This document shows positions 25,638-34,562 of a stretch of DNA of 42,896 bases, piece after piece. The translations under genes were made by a program, and so were the position numbers. The DNA is from Candidatus Rokuibacteriota bacterium (GTDB taxonomy: Bacteria > Methylomirabilota > Methylomirabilia > Rokubacteriales > CSP1-6). The notes under the pieces are model-generated. The model had not been told where the DNA came from, made no database searches, and saw nothing but the letters and a program-made list of their open reading frames with translations. Numbering within the stretch: position 1 is the first letter of the stretch; each line of letters starts with the position of its first letter. The stretch covers positions 1-42,896 of the forward strand of contig QHSL01000093.1 in NCBI GenBank assembly GCA_003220435.1. Reading direction: 5' to 3'.

Positions 25638-25764
25638 CTGTCGAGCAGCACTCCCGTGGCCTGGAACCGCCGCCGTCCGGCGCGCACGGCGGCCGCGATC
25701 TCACGCGTGGCGGACGGCCGACGCGACGGGTGGGCGCGGCATGCGGTGTATACTACCGGTCGGC

Positions 25765-26784
25765 ATGCAGTCCCTGCCAATCGGCAAGCTCCGTGCCGGG
25801 ACGCTGCAGGCGATCTTCGACAAGTATCACTCCAAGGATCCCCGCGTCGTCGTCGGTCCCAGGGTCGGTGAGGACGCCGCGATCATCGACATGGGCGACC
25901 GCTATCTCGTCGCCACGACCGATCCGATCACGTTCGCGACCGCCGAGATCGGCTGGTACGCCCTCCACGTCAACGCCAACGACGTCGCGGTCCGCGGCGC
26001 GCGCCCGCGCTGGTTCCTGGCGACGCTCCTGCTCCCGGTCGGCGCCACCACCGATGCGTCGGTGGAGGCCCTGTTCGCCGAGCTGCACGAGGCGTGCGAG
26101 GAGCTCGAGGTCGCGCTGGTCGGCGGCCACACCGAGGTCACGCATGGCCTCGACCGGCCGATCGTGGTCGGCACGATGCTGGGGGAAGTCGAGAAGGACA
26201 AGCTCGTGACAACCGGCGGAGCACGGGTGGGCGATGCCGTCGTGATGACCAAGGGCGTTCCGCTCGAGGGCGCGGCGATCATCGCACGCGAGAAAGAGGC
26301 TGAGCTGCGCGCGCGCGGCGTGCCGCCCGCCCTCATCGGCAAGGCGAAGGGCTTTCTCAAGACGCCGGGGCTCAGCGTGCTGCCGGAGGCCGAGATCGCG
26401 TGCGAGTTGGCCACGGTCCACGCCATGCACGACCCGACCGAAGGGGGCATTGCGACGGCGCTCGTCGAGCTCGCCGACGCGGCCGGGGTCGGGCTGCGCA
26501 TCGACCGCGATCGGGTCAAGGTGCTGCCGGAGGGAAAGACGCTCTGCGACTCGTTCGGGCTCGACCCGCTCGGCACGATCGCCTCGGGGGCCTTGCTGAT
26601 CGCGCTGACGCCGGCCGACGCCGGCATCGTGATCCACGCGCTCGCGCGCGAGTCCATCGACTGTCACTTCATCGGCCAGGTCGTTCCGCGAGCGCAGGGC
26701 GTGACGCTGGTGAGCGGAAGCCGGCAGGAGCCGATGCCGGTGTTCGCCCAGGACGAGATCTCGCGGCTCTTTCAGGGCGCCTGA
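25765..26784 (+). CDS. AIR synthase-related protein (HypE/ThiL/SelD superfamily)
   Basis: 339 residues. It shows the PurM-like ATP-binding fold: RVGEDAAIIDMGDRYLVATTDPIT, ALHVNANDVAVRGARPRWFLATLLLP, VGGHTEVTHGLDRPIVVGTMLG and the second-domain motif MHDPTEGGIATALVELADAAGVG. HypE itself ends in a conserved Cys; here the C-terminus is EISRLFQGA with no Cys, and no hyp genes are near, so hydrogenase maturation is unlikely. ATG 25765 is given; an in-frame ATG at 25741 is possible. TATACT at 25749-25754 may be a -10 box for a short-leader mRNA. Confidence 0.8.
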   Translation: MQSLPIGKLRAGTLQAIFDKYHSKDPRVVVGPRVGEDAAIIDMGDRYLVATTDPITFATAEIGWYALHVNANDVAVRGARPRWFLATLLLPVGATTDASVEALFAELHEACEELEVALVGGHTEVTHGLDRPIVVGTMLGEVEKDKLVTTGGARVGDAVVMTKGVPLEGAAIIAREKEAELRARGVPPALIGKAKGFLKTPGLSVLPEAEIACELATVHAMHDPTEGGIATALVELADAAGVGLRIDRDRVKVLPEGKTLCDSFGLDPLGTIASGALLIALTPADAGIVIHALARESIDCHFIGQVVPRAQGVTLVSGSRQEPMPVFAQDEISRLFQGA

Positions 26785-26788
26785 GCTC

Positions 26789-28390
26789 GTGCCCCAGGTC
26801 GGCTACTCGCATCGATCGGTCGCGCTCGGACGGGGCGGGATGGTGGCAGCGGCGCATCCCTATGCGGTGCTCGCGGGCGTCGACGTGCTGAAGGCCGGGG
26901 GCACCGCCGCCGACGCGGCGGTGGCGACGAACGCGGTGCTCGGAGTGACGGAGCCTCAGGATTGCGGCGTGGGCGGCGATTTCTTCTGCCTCTACTACGA
27001 GGCCGCGACGGGGCGCGTGCACTTCCTCAACGGCAGCGGGCGCTCGGGGTCGCGCGCGGGCCTCGACGAGCTTCGCCGTCGCGGCATCGAGCGGCTTCCG
27101 GTCGTCGGTCCGCCCACGGTCAGCGTCCCCGGCTGCGTGCGGGCGTGGGCGATGCTGCTCGAGCGGTTCGGAACCCGGCCGCTCGGCGATCTCCTCCAGC
27201 CCGCGATCCACTACGCCGCGCGCGGGTTCCCGACGACGTCGTTCGTGAGCCAGGTGATTCGTGAGTACGCCTCGGTGACCCCGGATGCCGAGTGGCATCG
27301 GGTGTTCGCGCCGGCCGGCCGGGGCCCGGAGTTCGGCGGGCTGTTGATCCAACTGGATCTCGCGCGCACGCTCACCGAGGTGGCCGCGCAGGGCCCCGAC
27401 GGATTCTACCGGGGTCGCGTCGCCGAGGCGATCGCGCACCGGATGGAGGCCGAGGGGTTCCTGACGCGCGAGGATCTCGCGCGGCATTCCGGCGAGTGGG
27501 GCGAGCCGATCTCGACGATGTATCGCGGGGTGCGCATCTACGAGACGCCGCCGCCGACGCAGGGGCTGGCCGCGCTGCTCGGGCTGAACCTGCTCGAGGG
27601 CTTCGACCTCAAGAACTATCCGCTCCACTCGGTGGAGCACCTGCATCTCCTCATCGAGATCGCGAAGCTCGCGTACGCCGATCGTGACCGCTGGATCGGC
27701 GATCCCGCCCACGCGCGCCTGCCGGTGGCCGAATTGCTGTCGAGCGCGTACGCCGCGCGTCGCCGGCGCGAGTTCGACCCCGAGAAGGCGCGGCCGCATA
27801 CCTTCGGTGATCCCCAGGGAGACACGACGGGCTTCGTGATCGCCGACCGGCATGGCAACCTGATCAGCGTGGTCCAGAGCCTCTTCAACGCGTTCGGCTC
27901 GGGCGTGGTGGCGCCGGGCACGGGTGTCGTCTTGCACAATCGCGGGCGACACTTCAGCGTGGACCCGACGCACCCGTCGGCCTTCGCGGCGCGCAAGCGG
28001 CCGTTCCACACGCTGATGGCGTCCATCGCGACGCGCGAGGACCGGCCGGTGCTGGGCTTCGCCACGATGGGCGGCAACGGGCAGGCGATGTTCCACCTGC
28101 AGGTGCTGACGAACCTGTTCGACTACGGCCTGGACATCCAGGAGGCCATCGAGCGCCCACGCTTTCTCATCGGCGCGTTCCTGCCGGGCGATCCGGACGA
28201 CACGACGCACCTGGAGTCGCGCCTGGGCCCCGACGTGCTGACGGCGCTCGAGGCCAAGGGCCACCGCCTGAAGCTGGCCCCCGAGCTCTTCTGGCGGTGC
28301 GGCCAGGCGCACGGGATCGCGCTCCGTGACGGGACGCTGATGGGCGGCGCCGACCCTCGCGGCGACGGCGCCGCGCTGGGATTGTCATGA
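26789..28390 (+). CDS. Gamma-glutamyltransferase-family protein
   Basis: 533-residue Ntn-hydrolase precursor, GTG 26789, four bases after the previous stop. Family features are GGTAADAAVATNAVLGVTEPQDCGVGGDFF near the start, ETPPPTQGLAALLGLNLLEGF, and the autocleavage/nucleophile site GDTTGFVIAD with Thr346, followed by GNLISVVQSLFNAFGSGVV and the late RPRFLIGAF region. Self-cleavage before Thr346 yields two subunits. Relatives act on glutathione, cephalosporins or unknown amides. No signal peptide is seen, so it may be cytoplasmic, unlike classical periplasmic enzymes. Confidence 0.88.
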   Translation: MPQVGYSHRSVALGRGGMVAAAHPYAVLAGVDVLKAGGTAADAAVATNAVLGVTEPQDCGVGGDFFCLYYEAATGRVHFLNGSGRSGSRAGLDELRRRGIERLPVVGPPTVSVPGCVRAWAMLLERFGTRPLGDLLQPAIHYAARGFPTTSFVSQVIREYASVTPDAEWHRVFAPAGRGPEFGGLLIQLDLARTLTEVAAQGPDGFYRGRVAEAIAHRMEAEGFLTREDLARHSGEWGEPISTMYRGVRIYETPPPTQGLAALLGLNLLEGFDLKNYPLHSVEHLHLLIEIAKLAYADRDRWIGDPAHARLPVAELLSSAYAARRRREFDPEKARPHTFGDPQGDTTGFVIADRHGNLISVVQSLFNAFGSGVVAPGTGVVLHNRGRHFSVDPTHPSAFAARKRPFHTLMASIATREDRPVLGFATMGGNGQAMFHLQVLTNLFDYGLDIQEAIERPRFLIGAFLPGDPDDTTHLESRLGPDVLTALEAKGHRLKLAPELFWRCGQAHGIALRDGTLMGGADPRGDGAALGLS

Positions 28391-28455
28391 TGCCGCGAGG
28401 CAGTGCGAGCCGCAGGACGTCGCGGGGCTGGGGGCCCGCCGTCCGAGGCGAGCCT

Positions 28456-28947
28456 ATGATAGCGGCGGCGCTGGCGCTCCTGGTCGCCCTCGCTTCTCCA
28501 GGGGCAGCGGCCGAGTGGCGAGAGATCAAGCCTGGTGAGACTCCGATGGCCGAGATCCGCGCGCGCTTCGGCGCGCCGACGAAGGCGACGCCGGTGAAGG
28601 TCGAAGGATTCGACACGACGGAGTGGGTCTACGAGGGCGCGCAGGCGCTGGTGGGAATGGTGAGGGTCACCCTTGAATTCGGCCTCAAGGCCCCCTCGGG
28701 CTATAACAAGGACGTCGTGCGCACGTTCACGCTCGAGCCCAAGCGCGGCATCTACAACCGGAAGCTCGTCCTGGACGGCTGGGGTCCGCCCGACCGGGCG
28801 GGCAAGCAGGCCGACAACGAGTTCTTCCTCTACCGTGCGGGGTTGCTGGTCTACTTCGACAAGGACGGAGAGATCGCGCTCTCCATGACCTTCACACCGC
28901 CCCAGCCGCTGTCCGACGGGACCGCGCCGCCGTCGCCGCAACGCTGA
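28456..28947 (+). CDS. Small exported protein of unknown function
   Basis: 163 residues from ATG 28456 (GAGGCGA upstream), starting with a clean signal peptide MIAAALALLVALASPGAAA. An upstream in-frame ATG at 28387 overlaps the previous stop but would bury the signal. The mature protein reads EWREIKPGETPMAEIRARFGAPTK and later LDGWGPPDRAGKQADNEFFLYRAGLLVYFDKDGE. Repeated G-x-P turns after MAEIRARF resemble SmpA/OmlA-like small exported folds (inference). It converges with glgE across 24 bases. Confidence 0.65.
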   Translation: MIAAALALLVALASPGAAAEWREIKPGETPMAEIRARFGAPTKATPVKVEGFDTTEWVYEGAQALVGMVRVTLEFGLKAPSGYNKDVVRTFTLEPKRGIYNRKLVLDGWGPPDRAGKQADNEFFLYRAGLLVYFDKDGEIALSMTFTPPQPLSDGTAPPSPQR

Positions 28948-28971
28948 GGGGAGGAGATCCGCCCGGAAGCG

Positions 28972-30930
28972 TCAGCGCTGGAGGACGAAGATCTGCGCCG
29001 GCTCGATGTCGGGGGAAAGGTCTACGTAGCCGCGCGCGCCCTGCCACTCGTACTCGCGGCCGCTGATCAGCTCGCGCATGCGATACGGCTGGCGCTCACC
29101 GATGCCGAGCTCGGCGATCGGCACGTCGACCAGGCTCGCGTGGGTGGCGAACGGGTCGAGGTTCACGGCCACGAACACGAGATTGTCGCGCTCGGGCGTC
29201 ATCTTCCCGAAGAACAGGACGTGCGGGTCGTCCGAGGGGTAGAACCGCAGATTTGTGTAGTGCTGCAGCGCGCGGTTCTCGCGCCGGATCCGATTGATGC
29301 GGGTCACGTAGTCGACGAGGTTCCCGGGCGCGTCCCACTTGCGCGCCTTGTACTCGTATTTCTCGGAGTTCAGATACTCCTCCGACCCGGGCTCGCGCGG
29401 CACGTTCTCACAGAGCTCGTAGCCGGAGTAGATCCCGTACAGCGACGACAGCGTGGCGGCCAGCGCGAGGCGCGTCTTGAAGGCGGGCCGACCGCCGCGC
29501 TGCAGCGTCTCGTGGAGAATGTCAGGAGTGTTCGGCCACAGGTTGCCGCGAAGGTAGTCGGCCACCGGCGGCGTGGTGATCTCGGTGAGGTAGTCGATCA
29601 GCTCCTGCTTCTCGTTGCGCCAGGTGAAGTAGGTGTAGGACTGCGTGAAGCCCGACTTCGCGAGCGCCCGCATCATCTTCGGCCGCGTGAACGCCTCGGC
29701 GAGGAAGATCACCTCCGGGTGCTGCTGCTGCACGGCGCGGATCAGCCACTCCCAGAACTTTACGGGCTTGGTGTGAGGATTGTCGACGCGGAAGGTGTGG
29801 ACTCCGTGGCTGATCCAGAACTCCAGGATCCGCCGCATCTCCTCCCAGAGCGGGCGCGGGTCCCGGGTCTGGAAGTTCACGGGATACACGTCCTCGTACT
29901 TCTTGGGCGGGTTCTCCGCGTACTTGATGGTGCCGTCGAGCCGGTGGAAGAACCACTCCGGATGCTCACGGACCCATGGGTGATCCGGCGAGCACTGGAT
30001 CGCGAAGTCGAGCGCGACGTCGAGGCCGAGCCTCCGCGCCCGCGCGACGAACCGGTCGAAGTCGTCGATCGTGCCGAGGTCGGGGTGGACGGCGGTGAAG
30101 CCGCCCTCGGCGCCACCGATCGCCCACGGGCTGCCCGGGTCGCCGGGCGCGGCGAGCAGCGTGTTGTTCGGTCCCTTGCGGTGGGCGCGGCCGATCGGGT
30201 GGATCGGGGGCAGATAAACGACGTCGAACCCCATCGCGGCGGCGCGCTCGAGCTGGGCCGCGGCTTCGGCGAAGGTAGCGCTCCGGTCAGCCCTCGCCCC
30301 CGAGCGCGGGAAGAACTCGTACCACGCGGCGAAGCGCGCCTGCTCGCGGTCGGCCACCACTTCGAGCTCGTGCGAGGCCCACGTCGCCTCCGACCGATCG
30401 AGGTGGCGGTCCATCAGCTCGCCGAGCTCGGCGTCTCCGGCGATCGCGGCGGCCGCCGCCGGGCCGGGCGCGCGCTCGATACGGTCGGCGCCGGCGGCGA
30501 GCGCACCCCGATCGGCCCCCGTCGCGCGCTCGGCGGTGGCCCGGATCAACGCCGTGCCTTCGAGGAGCGCGCTGGCGAGGTCCTGGCCCGCCGCGCGACG
30601 CTTCTCGAGGTCGACGAGCCACGATCGGAAGGGATCAGGGAGCGCCTCGATCGTGTACTGGTATCGGCCGTTCACCTCGAGCGTGAACGCGCCGGCCCAG
30701 CGGTCGTTGTCGACATGGCGCATCGGGGTCTCGCGCCACCCGCGCTCGCCCGCGCGGCGGTATCTCAGGTAGGCGACCAGCACGTCCTGGCCGTCTTTGA
30801 AGATGTCGGCGGAAACTTCGAGGATGGCGCCGACCTCCCGCTTGACGGGATAGCGTCCGCAGTCCACCGCGGGCGCCATGGCCTCGATGACGACGGTGCG
30901 CCGCGGGGTGTCGCTGAGCCCGACGGTCAC
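28972..30930 (-). CDS. glgE: Alpha-1,4-glucan:maltose-1-phosphate maltosyltransferase GlgE
   Basis: 652-residue GH13_3 enzyme that extends alpha-glucan with maltosyl units from maltose-1-phosphate. GTG 30930. An N-terminal DUF3416-type beta domain (AVDCGRYPVKREVGAILEVSADIF) is followed by a helical insert and barrel with VYLPPIHPIGRAHRKGPNN, nucleophile Asp383 (FRVDNPHTKP) and acid/base Glu412 (FLAEAFTRP); the 29-residue spacing equals that of characterised GlgE. GYELCENVP and a C-terminal beta domain close it. It is the last gene of the glgC/GH57 cluster. Its partners GlgM or TreS-Pep2 are not in the window. Confidence 0.95.
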   Translation of the reverse strand: MTVGLSDTPRRTVVIEAMAPAVDCGRYPVKREVGAILEVSADIFKDGQDVLVAYLRYRRAGERGWRETPMRHVDNDRWAGAFTLEVNGRYQYTIEALPDPFRSWLVDLEKRRAAGQDLASALLEGTALIRATAERATGADRGALAAGADRIERAPGPAAAAAIAGDAELGELMDRHLDRSEATWASHELEVVADREQARFAAWYEFFPRSGARADRSATFAEAAAQLERAAAMGFDVVYLPPIHPIGRAHRKGPNNTLLAAPGDPGSPWAIGGAEGGFTAVHPDLGTIDDFDRFVARARRLGLDVALDFAIQCSPDHPWVREHPEWFFHRLDGTIKYAENPPKKYEDVYPVNFQTRDPRPLWEEMRRILEFWISHGVHTFRVDNPHTKPVKFWEWLIRAVQQQHPEVIFLAEAFTRPKMMRALAKSGFTQSYTYFTWRNEKQELIDYLTEITTPPVADYLRGNLWPNTPDILHETLQRGGRPAFKTRLALAATLSSLYGIYSGYELCENVPREPGSEEYLNSEKYEYKARKWDAPGNLVDYVTRINRIRRENRALQHYTNLRFYPSDDPHVLFFGKMTPERDNLVFVAVNLDPFATHASLVDVPIAELGIGERQPYRMRELISGREYEWQGARGYVDLSPDIEPAQIFVLQR

Positions 30931-30937
30931 GAGGGGC

Positions 30938-33319
30938 TCACGCCTCGAGGTTGAACGCGAGCGTCTCGGCGAGCGGCAACAGGACCCGGCGCGCGTCGGG
31001 GTGCTCGCGCCAGAGCTGGAAGAAGCGGTTCTGGGTCACCCAGTGGCCGTAGCGGACATCGAGCCGGCGCGCGCCCTCGATGAGGGCGACCGCCCGGGCG
31101 ACGCGCTGGCCGGTCGGCGCCGCGGCGATGGCTTCGATGGCGGCGACGACCGCGTGGTGCATGAGGAACCGCTTCGGCGAGAGGTCCAGCGCGAGCCCGA
31201 GCTGGCGGGCTTCGTCGACGACGGCGAAGACGCGCTCGGGAATCTCACCGAGATCGGAGAGCCGCTCGAGCCCGTCGGAGGCCTGTCGCTCCAGCACGTG
31301 ACGCGCCGCCAGCGCCAGCGCGTCGGGAATCGGCGCGTCGACCTCGCGGAGATAGTGCATGAGCCTCCGGTTCTCCTCCCAGATACGCCGATAGGTCTCT
31401 TCGTGAGTCTCGAGCAGGGCGCGAATGACGCTGGTCAGCACCCGCCGGCGCTCTTCCAGGAACAGGTGGCTCAGCGAGCAGAGCTCGCCCGGGAAGTATT
31501 CCTCGAGGCCGCGGACGAGGTCGGCGACGCTCGAGCGCGCGAAGCGCCCGAGCAGGTCGGCCTTCAGCGCGTCGTAGGCCGCCTGGTCGCGCCAGGCGCC
31601 GATGCCGCACGAGAAGTCGTGGCCGCCGAAGTGCAGCAGCGCGTACACCGCGTCGTGCGTCTCGCCGGTCACCTCGGAGTGGACCCGCACGCGGGCGAGC
31701 CGCAGCGCGGTGCCGTCGGACGCCTCGCGCGCCTCGTCGAGGCGCCGGACCCGGTACGCGTACACGCGGGCGTCGGCCTCGTACTCCTCGAGGAAACCGG
31801 TGATCGCGTAGTGCGCCACGACGCGGCCGATGTCGACGACGGTCGGCCGGACGACCCTCCGGTAGACCTCGGCGCCGTCGCGCCACTCCGGCAGGTTGCT
31901 CGGCGCCGCCGCAAGCCGGCGGACGAACTCGTCCTCGAGCCGGCTGCCGCCCAGCTCGTCGAGGTACTGGAGCGCCATCGCGGCGTAGCGGAGGATCTGG
32001 ACGGCCTCGAGCCCGGAGATCTCGTCGAAGAACCAGCCGCAGGAGGTGTACATGAGGAGCCGGTTGCGCTGCATCTCGAGCAGCCGGCGCGCCTCGACGC
32101 GGGCGGCGTCGTCGAGCGGCGCGCGCGCGTGCGCGGCGAAGAACGCGTCGAGCCGCTCCGGCCCCCGGTCGAGGAGGATCGCGACGTAGGCGTCGCGGGC
32201 CGCCCACGGATCCTTGAGATACGACGACGCGCGCGCCTCGAAGAACGGGTCGATCTGGTCGCGCAGCCAGTCGAGCGCCTCCCGGAGCGGCGCGCGCCAG
32301 CGCTGGTGCCAGTCGGCGCGGGTGCGGCAGCCGCAGTCGGACCGCCACCGCTCGATGCCGTGGGCGCAGCTCCACGAGGTCCGCGGCCGGATTTCGACCT
32401 CGTGGGTCGGCGGGTTCGCCGCCAGGAACGCGCCGTAATTCGTGAGCGTCGCCGCGTCCTCGGCGTCGATCTGCTGCACCGCCGCCGCCAGCGCCATCTC
32501 GCCGAAGCGGAAGTGGTGACCGTAGGACTCGCCGTCGGTGGCGCAGTGCACGAGTTGCGGCCAGTCTCGTCCGTCGGAGAATGCGGCATTCAGCCACGCC
32601 ACCAGATGCTCGCCGCGCTCCAGGAGCCGCTCGAACGCGATCCCGCGGGAGATCGGCCCATCGTAGAAGAAGACCGCGAGCCCGAGTCCGCGGGCGCTGC
32701 GCCAGCGATAGGCGCGGCTCGGGTCGATCCCGTCGCCGACGTCTTCCCACGCTTCGGCGCCTAGCGGCCGCACGCGCCGCGCCTGGCTCGGCGCCAGGAT
32801 CGTGAACTTCACGTCCGCCTCGGCGAGGACCTCGAGCGTCTCGTCGTCCACCGCGGTCTCCGGCAGCCAGAGCCCCTCGGGCTCGCGGCCGAAGCGCGCG
32901 CGGAAGTCCTCGATCGCCCAGCGCACCTGCGTGACCTTGTCCCGGCGCGTGGCCAGCGGCATGATCATGTGGTTGTAGACCTGCGCGAGCGCGTTGCCGT
33001 GGCCGCCGCGCGCCGCGACGCTCTGCCGGTCGGCCTCGAGGATCTTCTCGTACACGTCGGGCCGGTGGCGCTCGAGCCAGGAGATCAGGGTCGGCCCGAC
33101 GTTGAACGAGATCTTTTCAAAGCTGTTGACGATGTCGAGCACGCGGTTCTTGTCGTCCACGCGCCGCGCTGCGGTGTTCGGCGCGTAGCATTCGGCGGTC
33201 ACCCGCTCGTTCCAGTCGTGGTGCGGCGCCGCCGAGTCTTGCACCTCCACCGAGTCGAGCCATGGGTTCTCGCGCGGCGGCTGATAGAAGTGGCCGTGGA
33301 TGACGATCGCGCGATTCAA
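30938..33319 (-). CDS. GH57 family protein with DUF3536 domain
   Basis: 793 residues. Start TTG 33319 overlaps the glgC TGA (TTGA); the upstream open frame is Arg-rich and lies inside glgC, and LNRAIVIHGHFYQPPREN is the usual family N-terminus. GH57 motifs are HGHFYQPPRENPW (region 1), EGLWLPETAVDDETL with the candidate nucleophile Glu (region 3) and ATDGESYGHHFRFGE with the candidate Asp (region 4). The C-terminal half is the DUF3536 region (NRLLMYTSCGWFFDEISG, LLHFGGHDFSCG). Such proteins are uncharacterised alpha-glucan-active enzymes. Contains TSCGW and SCGI Cys residues; no signal peptide, so cytoplasmic. Confidence 0.85.
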   Translation of the reverse strand: MNRAIVIHGHFYQPPRENPWLDSVEVQDSAAPHHDWNERVTAECYAPNTAARRVDDKNRVLDIVNSFEKISFNVGPTLISWLERHRPDVYEKILEADRQSVAARGGHGNALAQVYNHMIMPLATRRDKVTQVRWAIEDFRARFGREPEGLWLPETAVDDETLEVLAEADVKFTILAPSQARRVRPLGAEAWEDVGDGIDPSRAYRWRSARGLGLAVFFYDGPISRGIAFERLLERGEHLVAWLNAAFSDGRDWPQLVHCATDGESYGHHFRFGEMALAAAVQQIDAEDAATLTNYGAFLAANPPTHEVEIRPRTSWSCAHGIERWRSDCGCRTRADWHQRWRAPLREALDWLRDQIDPFFEARASSYLKDPWAARDAYVAILLDRGPERLDAFFAAHARAPLDDAARVEARRLLEMQRNRLLMYTSCGWFFDEISGLEAVQILRYAAMALQYLDELGGSRLEDEFVRRLAAAPSNLPEWRDGAEVYRRVVRPTVVDIGRVVAHYAITGFLEEYEADARVYAYRVRRLDEAREASDGTALRLARVRVHSEVTGETHDAVYALLHFGGHDFSCGIGAWRDQAAYDALKADLLGRFARSSVADLVRGLEEYFPGELCSLSHLFLEERRRVLTSVIRALLETHEETYRRIWEENRRLMHYLREVDAPIPDALALAARHVLERQASDGLERLSDLGEIPERVFAVVDEARQLGLALDLSPKRFLMHHAVVAAIEAIAAAPTGQRVARAVALIEGARRLDVRYGHWVTQNRFFQLWREHPDARRVLLPLAETLAFNLEA

Positions 33320-34557
33320 AATTCGTCGAGGCCCCGGAGGAACTCGCGACGCCCGCCGCGCGGCACCACCACGAGCCCGGACGCGTCGACGTGATACCGC
33401 CGGCGGTCGGCCACCGCGTCGAATCCGATCTCGCCGTCGGCCGGGATGATGTTGAAGCGGTCCACGATGGCGCGCCGGAGGCGCGCGCCCTTGCCGACGG
33501 TGGTGTGGTCCATGACGATCGAGTCCTCGATCACCGCGCCCTCGTTGACCCACACCGACCGGCCGAGGATGGAGTTGCGGATGGTCGCGCGCTTGAGGAG
33601 GCTCGCCTCGCCGACCTGGGCGTTGTCGACATCGCTGCCGAGGAACCGGGCCGGTGGTCCGGCGTGGTGCTCGCTGCGGATCGGCCAGTAGCGATTGTCC
33701 AGGTCGAAGCGCGGCGACTCGCCCAGGAGGTCCATGTGCGCCTCCCAGTAGCTGGAGATGGTGCCGACGTCGCGCCAGTAGGCCTGCTCCTCGTAGGGCT
33801 TCACCCCGGGCAATTCGTTGTGCTGGAAGTCGTACGCGAACACGTGGCCGGTCGGCACCAGCTCGGGGATGATGGAGCGACCGAAGTCGTGCTCGGTCGA
33901 GCGGCGCGCGTCCGCCACGAGCGCGTCGACCAGCGGCTGGCGCGAGAAGATGTAGTTGCCCATGGAGACCAGCGCGCGCTGCGGGTCGCCCGGCAGCGCC
34001 GTCGGCTTGGCGGGCTTCTCCTCGAAGTGGACGACCCGCCCCGTGCGATCGACGCTGAGCACGCCGAACTGGTGGGCGTCACCGATCGGCACCGGTCGGG
34101 CGGCGATCGACACGTCGGCGCCCGCCTCCTGGTGGAACGCGAGCATCTGGTTCACGTCCATCCGATAGACGTGGTCGGAGCCGAAGATGGCCACGACGTC
34201 GGCGTTGAAATCGTCGATGAGGTTCAGGTTCTGCAGCACCGCGTCGGCGGTGCCGCGATACCACCCGGTCCCGAACCGCATCTGCGGCGGCACGACCGTC
34301 ACGAAGAAGTCCGGCAGCATCCCGCTCGTCCGCCAGGCCAGCCGGAGGTGCTCGATCAGCGATTGCGACTTGTACTGCACGAGGACGTAGAGCGAGGGGA
34401 GATCGGAGTTCATGAAGTTGGAGAGCACGAAGTCGACCAGGCGATGCCGACCCCCGAAGGGGACGGCCGACTTCGAGCGCTCCCGGGTGAGCGGCTGCAG
34501 GCGCTCGCCCTTGCCGCCGGCCATGATCATCGCGAGGAGGCGGGCGCGCCGCGGCAT
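33316..34557 (-). CDS. glgC: Glucose-1-phosphate adenylyltransferase GlgC
   Basis: 413-residue ADP-glucose pyrophosphorylase supplying ADP-glucose for glycogen or maltose-1-phosphate synthesis. ATG 34557. Nucleotide-binding start AMIMAGGKGERLQPLT with RSKSAVPFGG, then FGTGWYRGTADAVLQNL, IFGSDHVYRMD, FEEKPAKP, YWRDVGTISSYWEAHMDLL, and a left-handed beta-helix tail (LLKRATIRNSILGRSVWV, DHTTVGKGARLRRAIVD). Follows the branching enzyme by five bases and overlaps the GH57/DUF3536 gene by four, so expression is coupled. Confidence 0.96.
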   Translation of the reverse strand: MPRRARLLAMIMAGGKGERLQPLTRERSKSAVPFGGRHRLVDFVLSNFMNSDLPSLYVLVQYKSQSLIEHLRLAWRTSGMLPDFFVTVVPPQMRFGTGWYRGTADAVLQNLNLIDDFNADVVAIFGSDHVYRMDVNQMLAFHQEAGADVSIAARPVPIGDAHQFGVLSVDRTGRVVHFEEKPAKPTALPGDPQRALVSMGNYIFSRQPLVDALVADARRSTEHDFGRSIIPELVPTGHVFAYDFQHNELPGVKPYEEQAYWRDVGTISSYWEAHMDLLGESPRFDLDNRYWPIRSEHHAGPPARFLGSDVDNAQVGEASLLKRATIRNSILGRSVWVNEGAVIEDSIVMDHTTVGKGARLRRAIVDRFNIIPADGEIGFDAVADRRRYHVDASGLVVVPRGGRREFLRGLDEF

Positions 34558-34562
34558 CGGGC

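Noticed and set aside
25741-25764. In-frame ATG at 25741 as the AIR-synthase-like start.
   Set aside because: It would place a -10-like TATACT inside the gene and adds residues not typical of the family; 25765 is preferred, though not proved.
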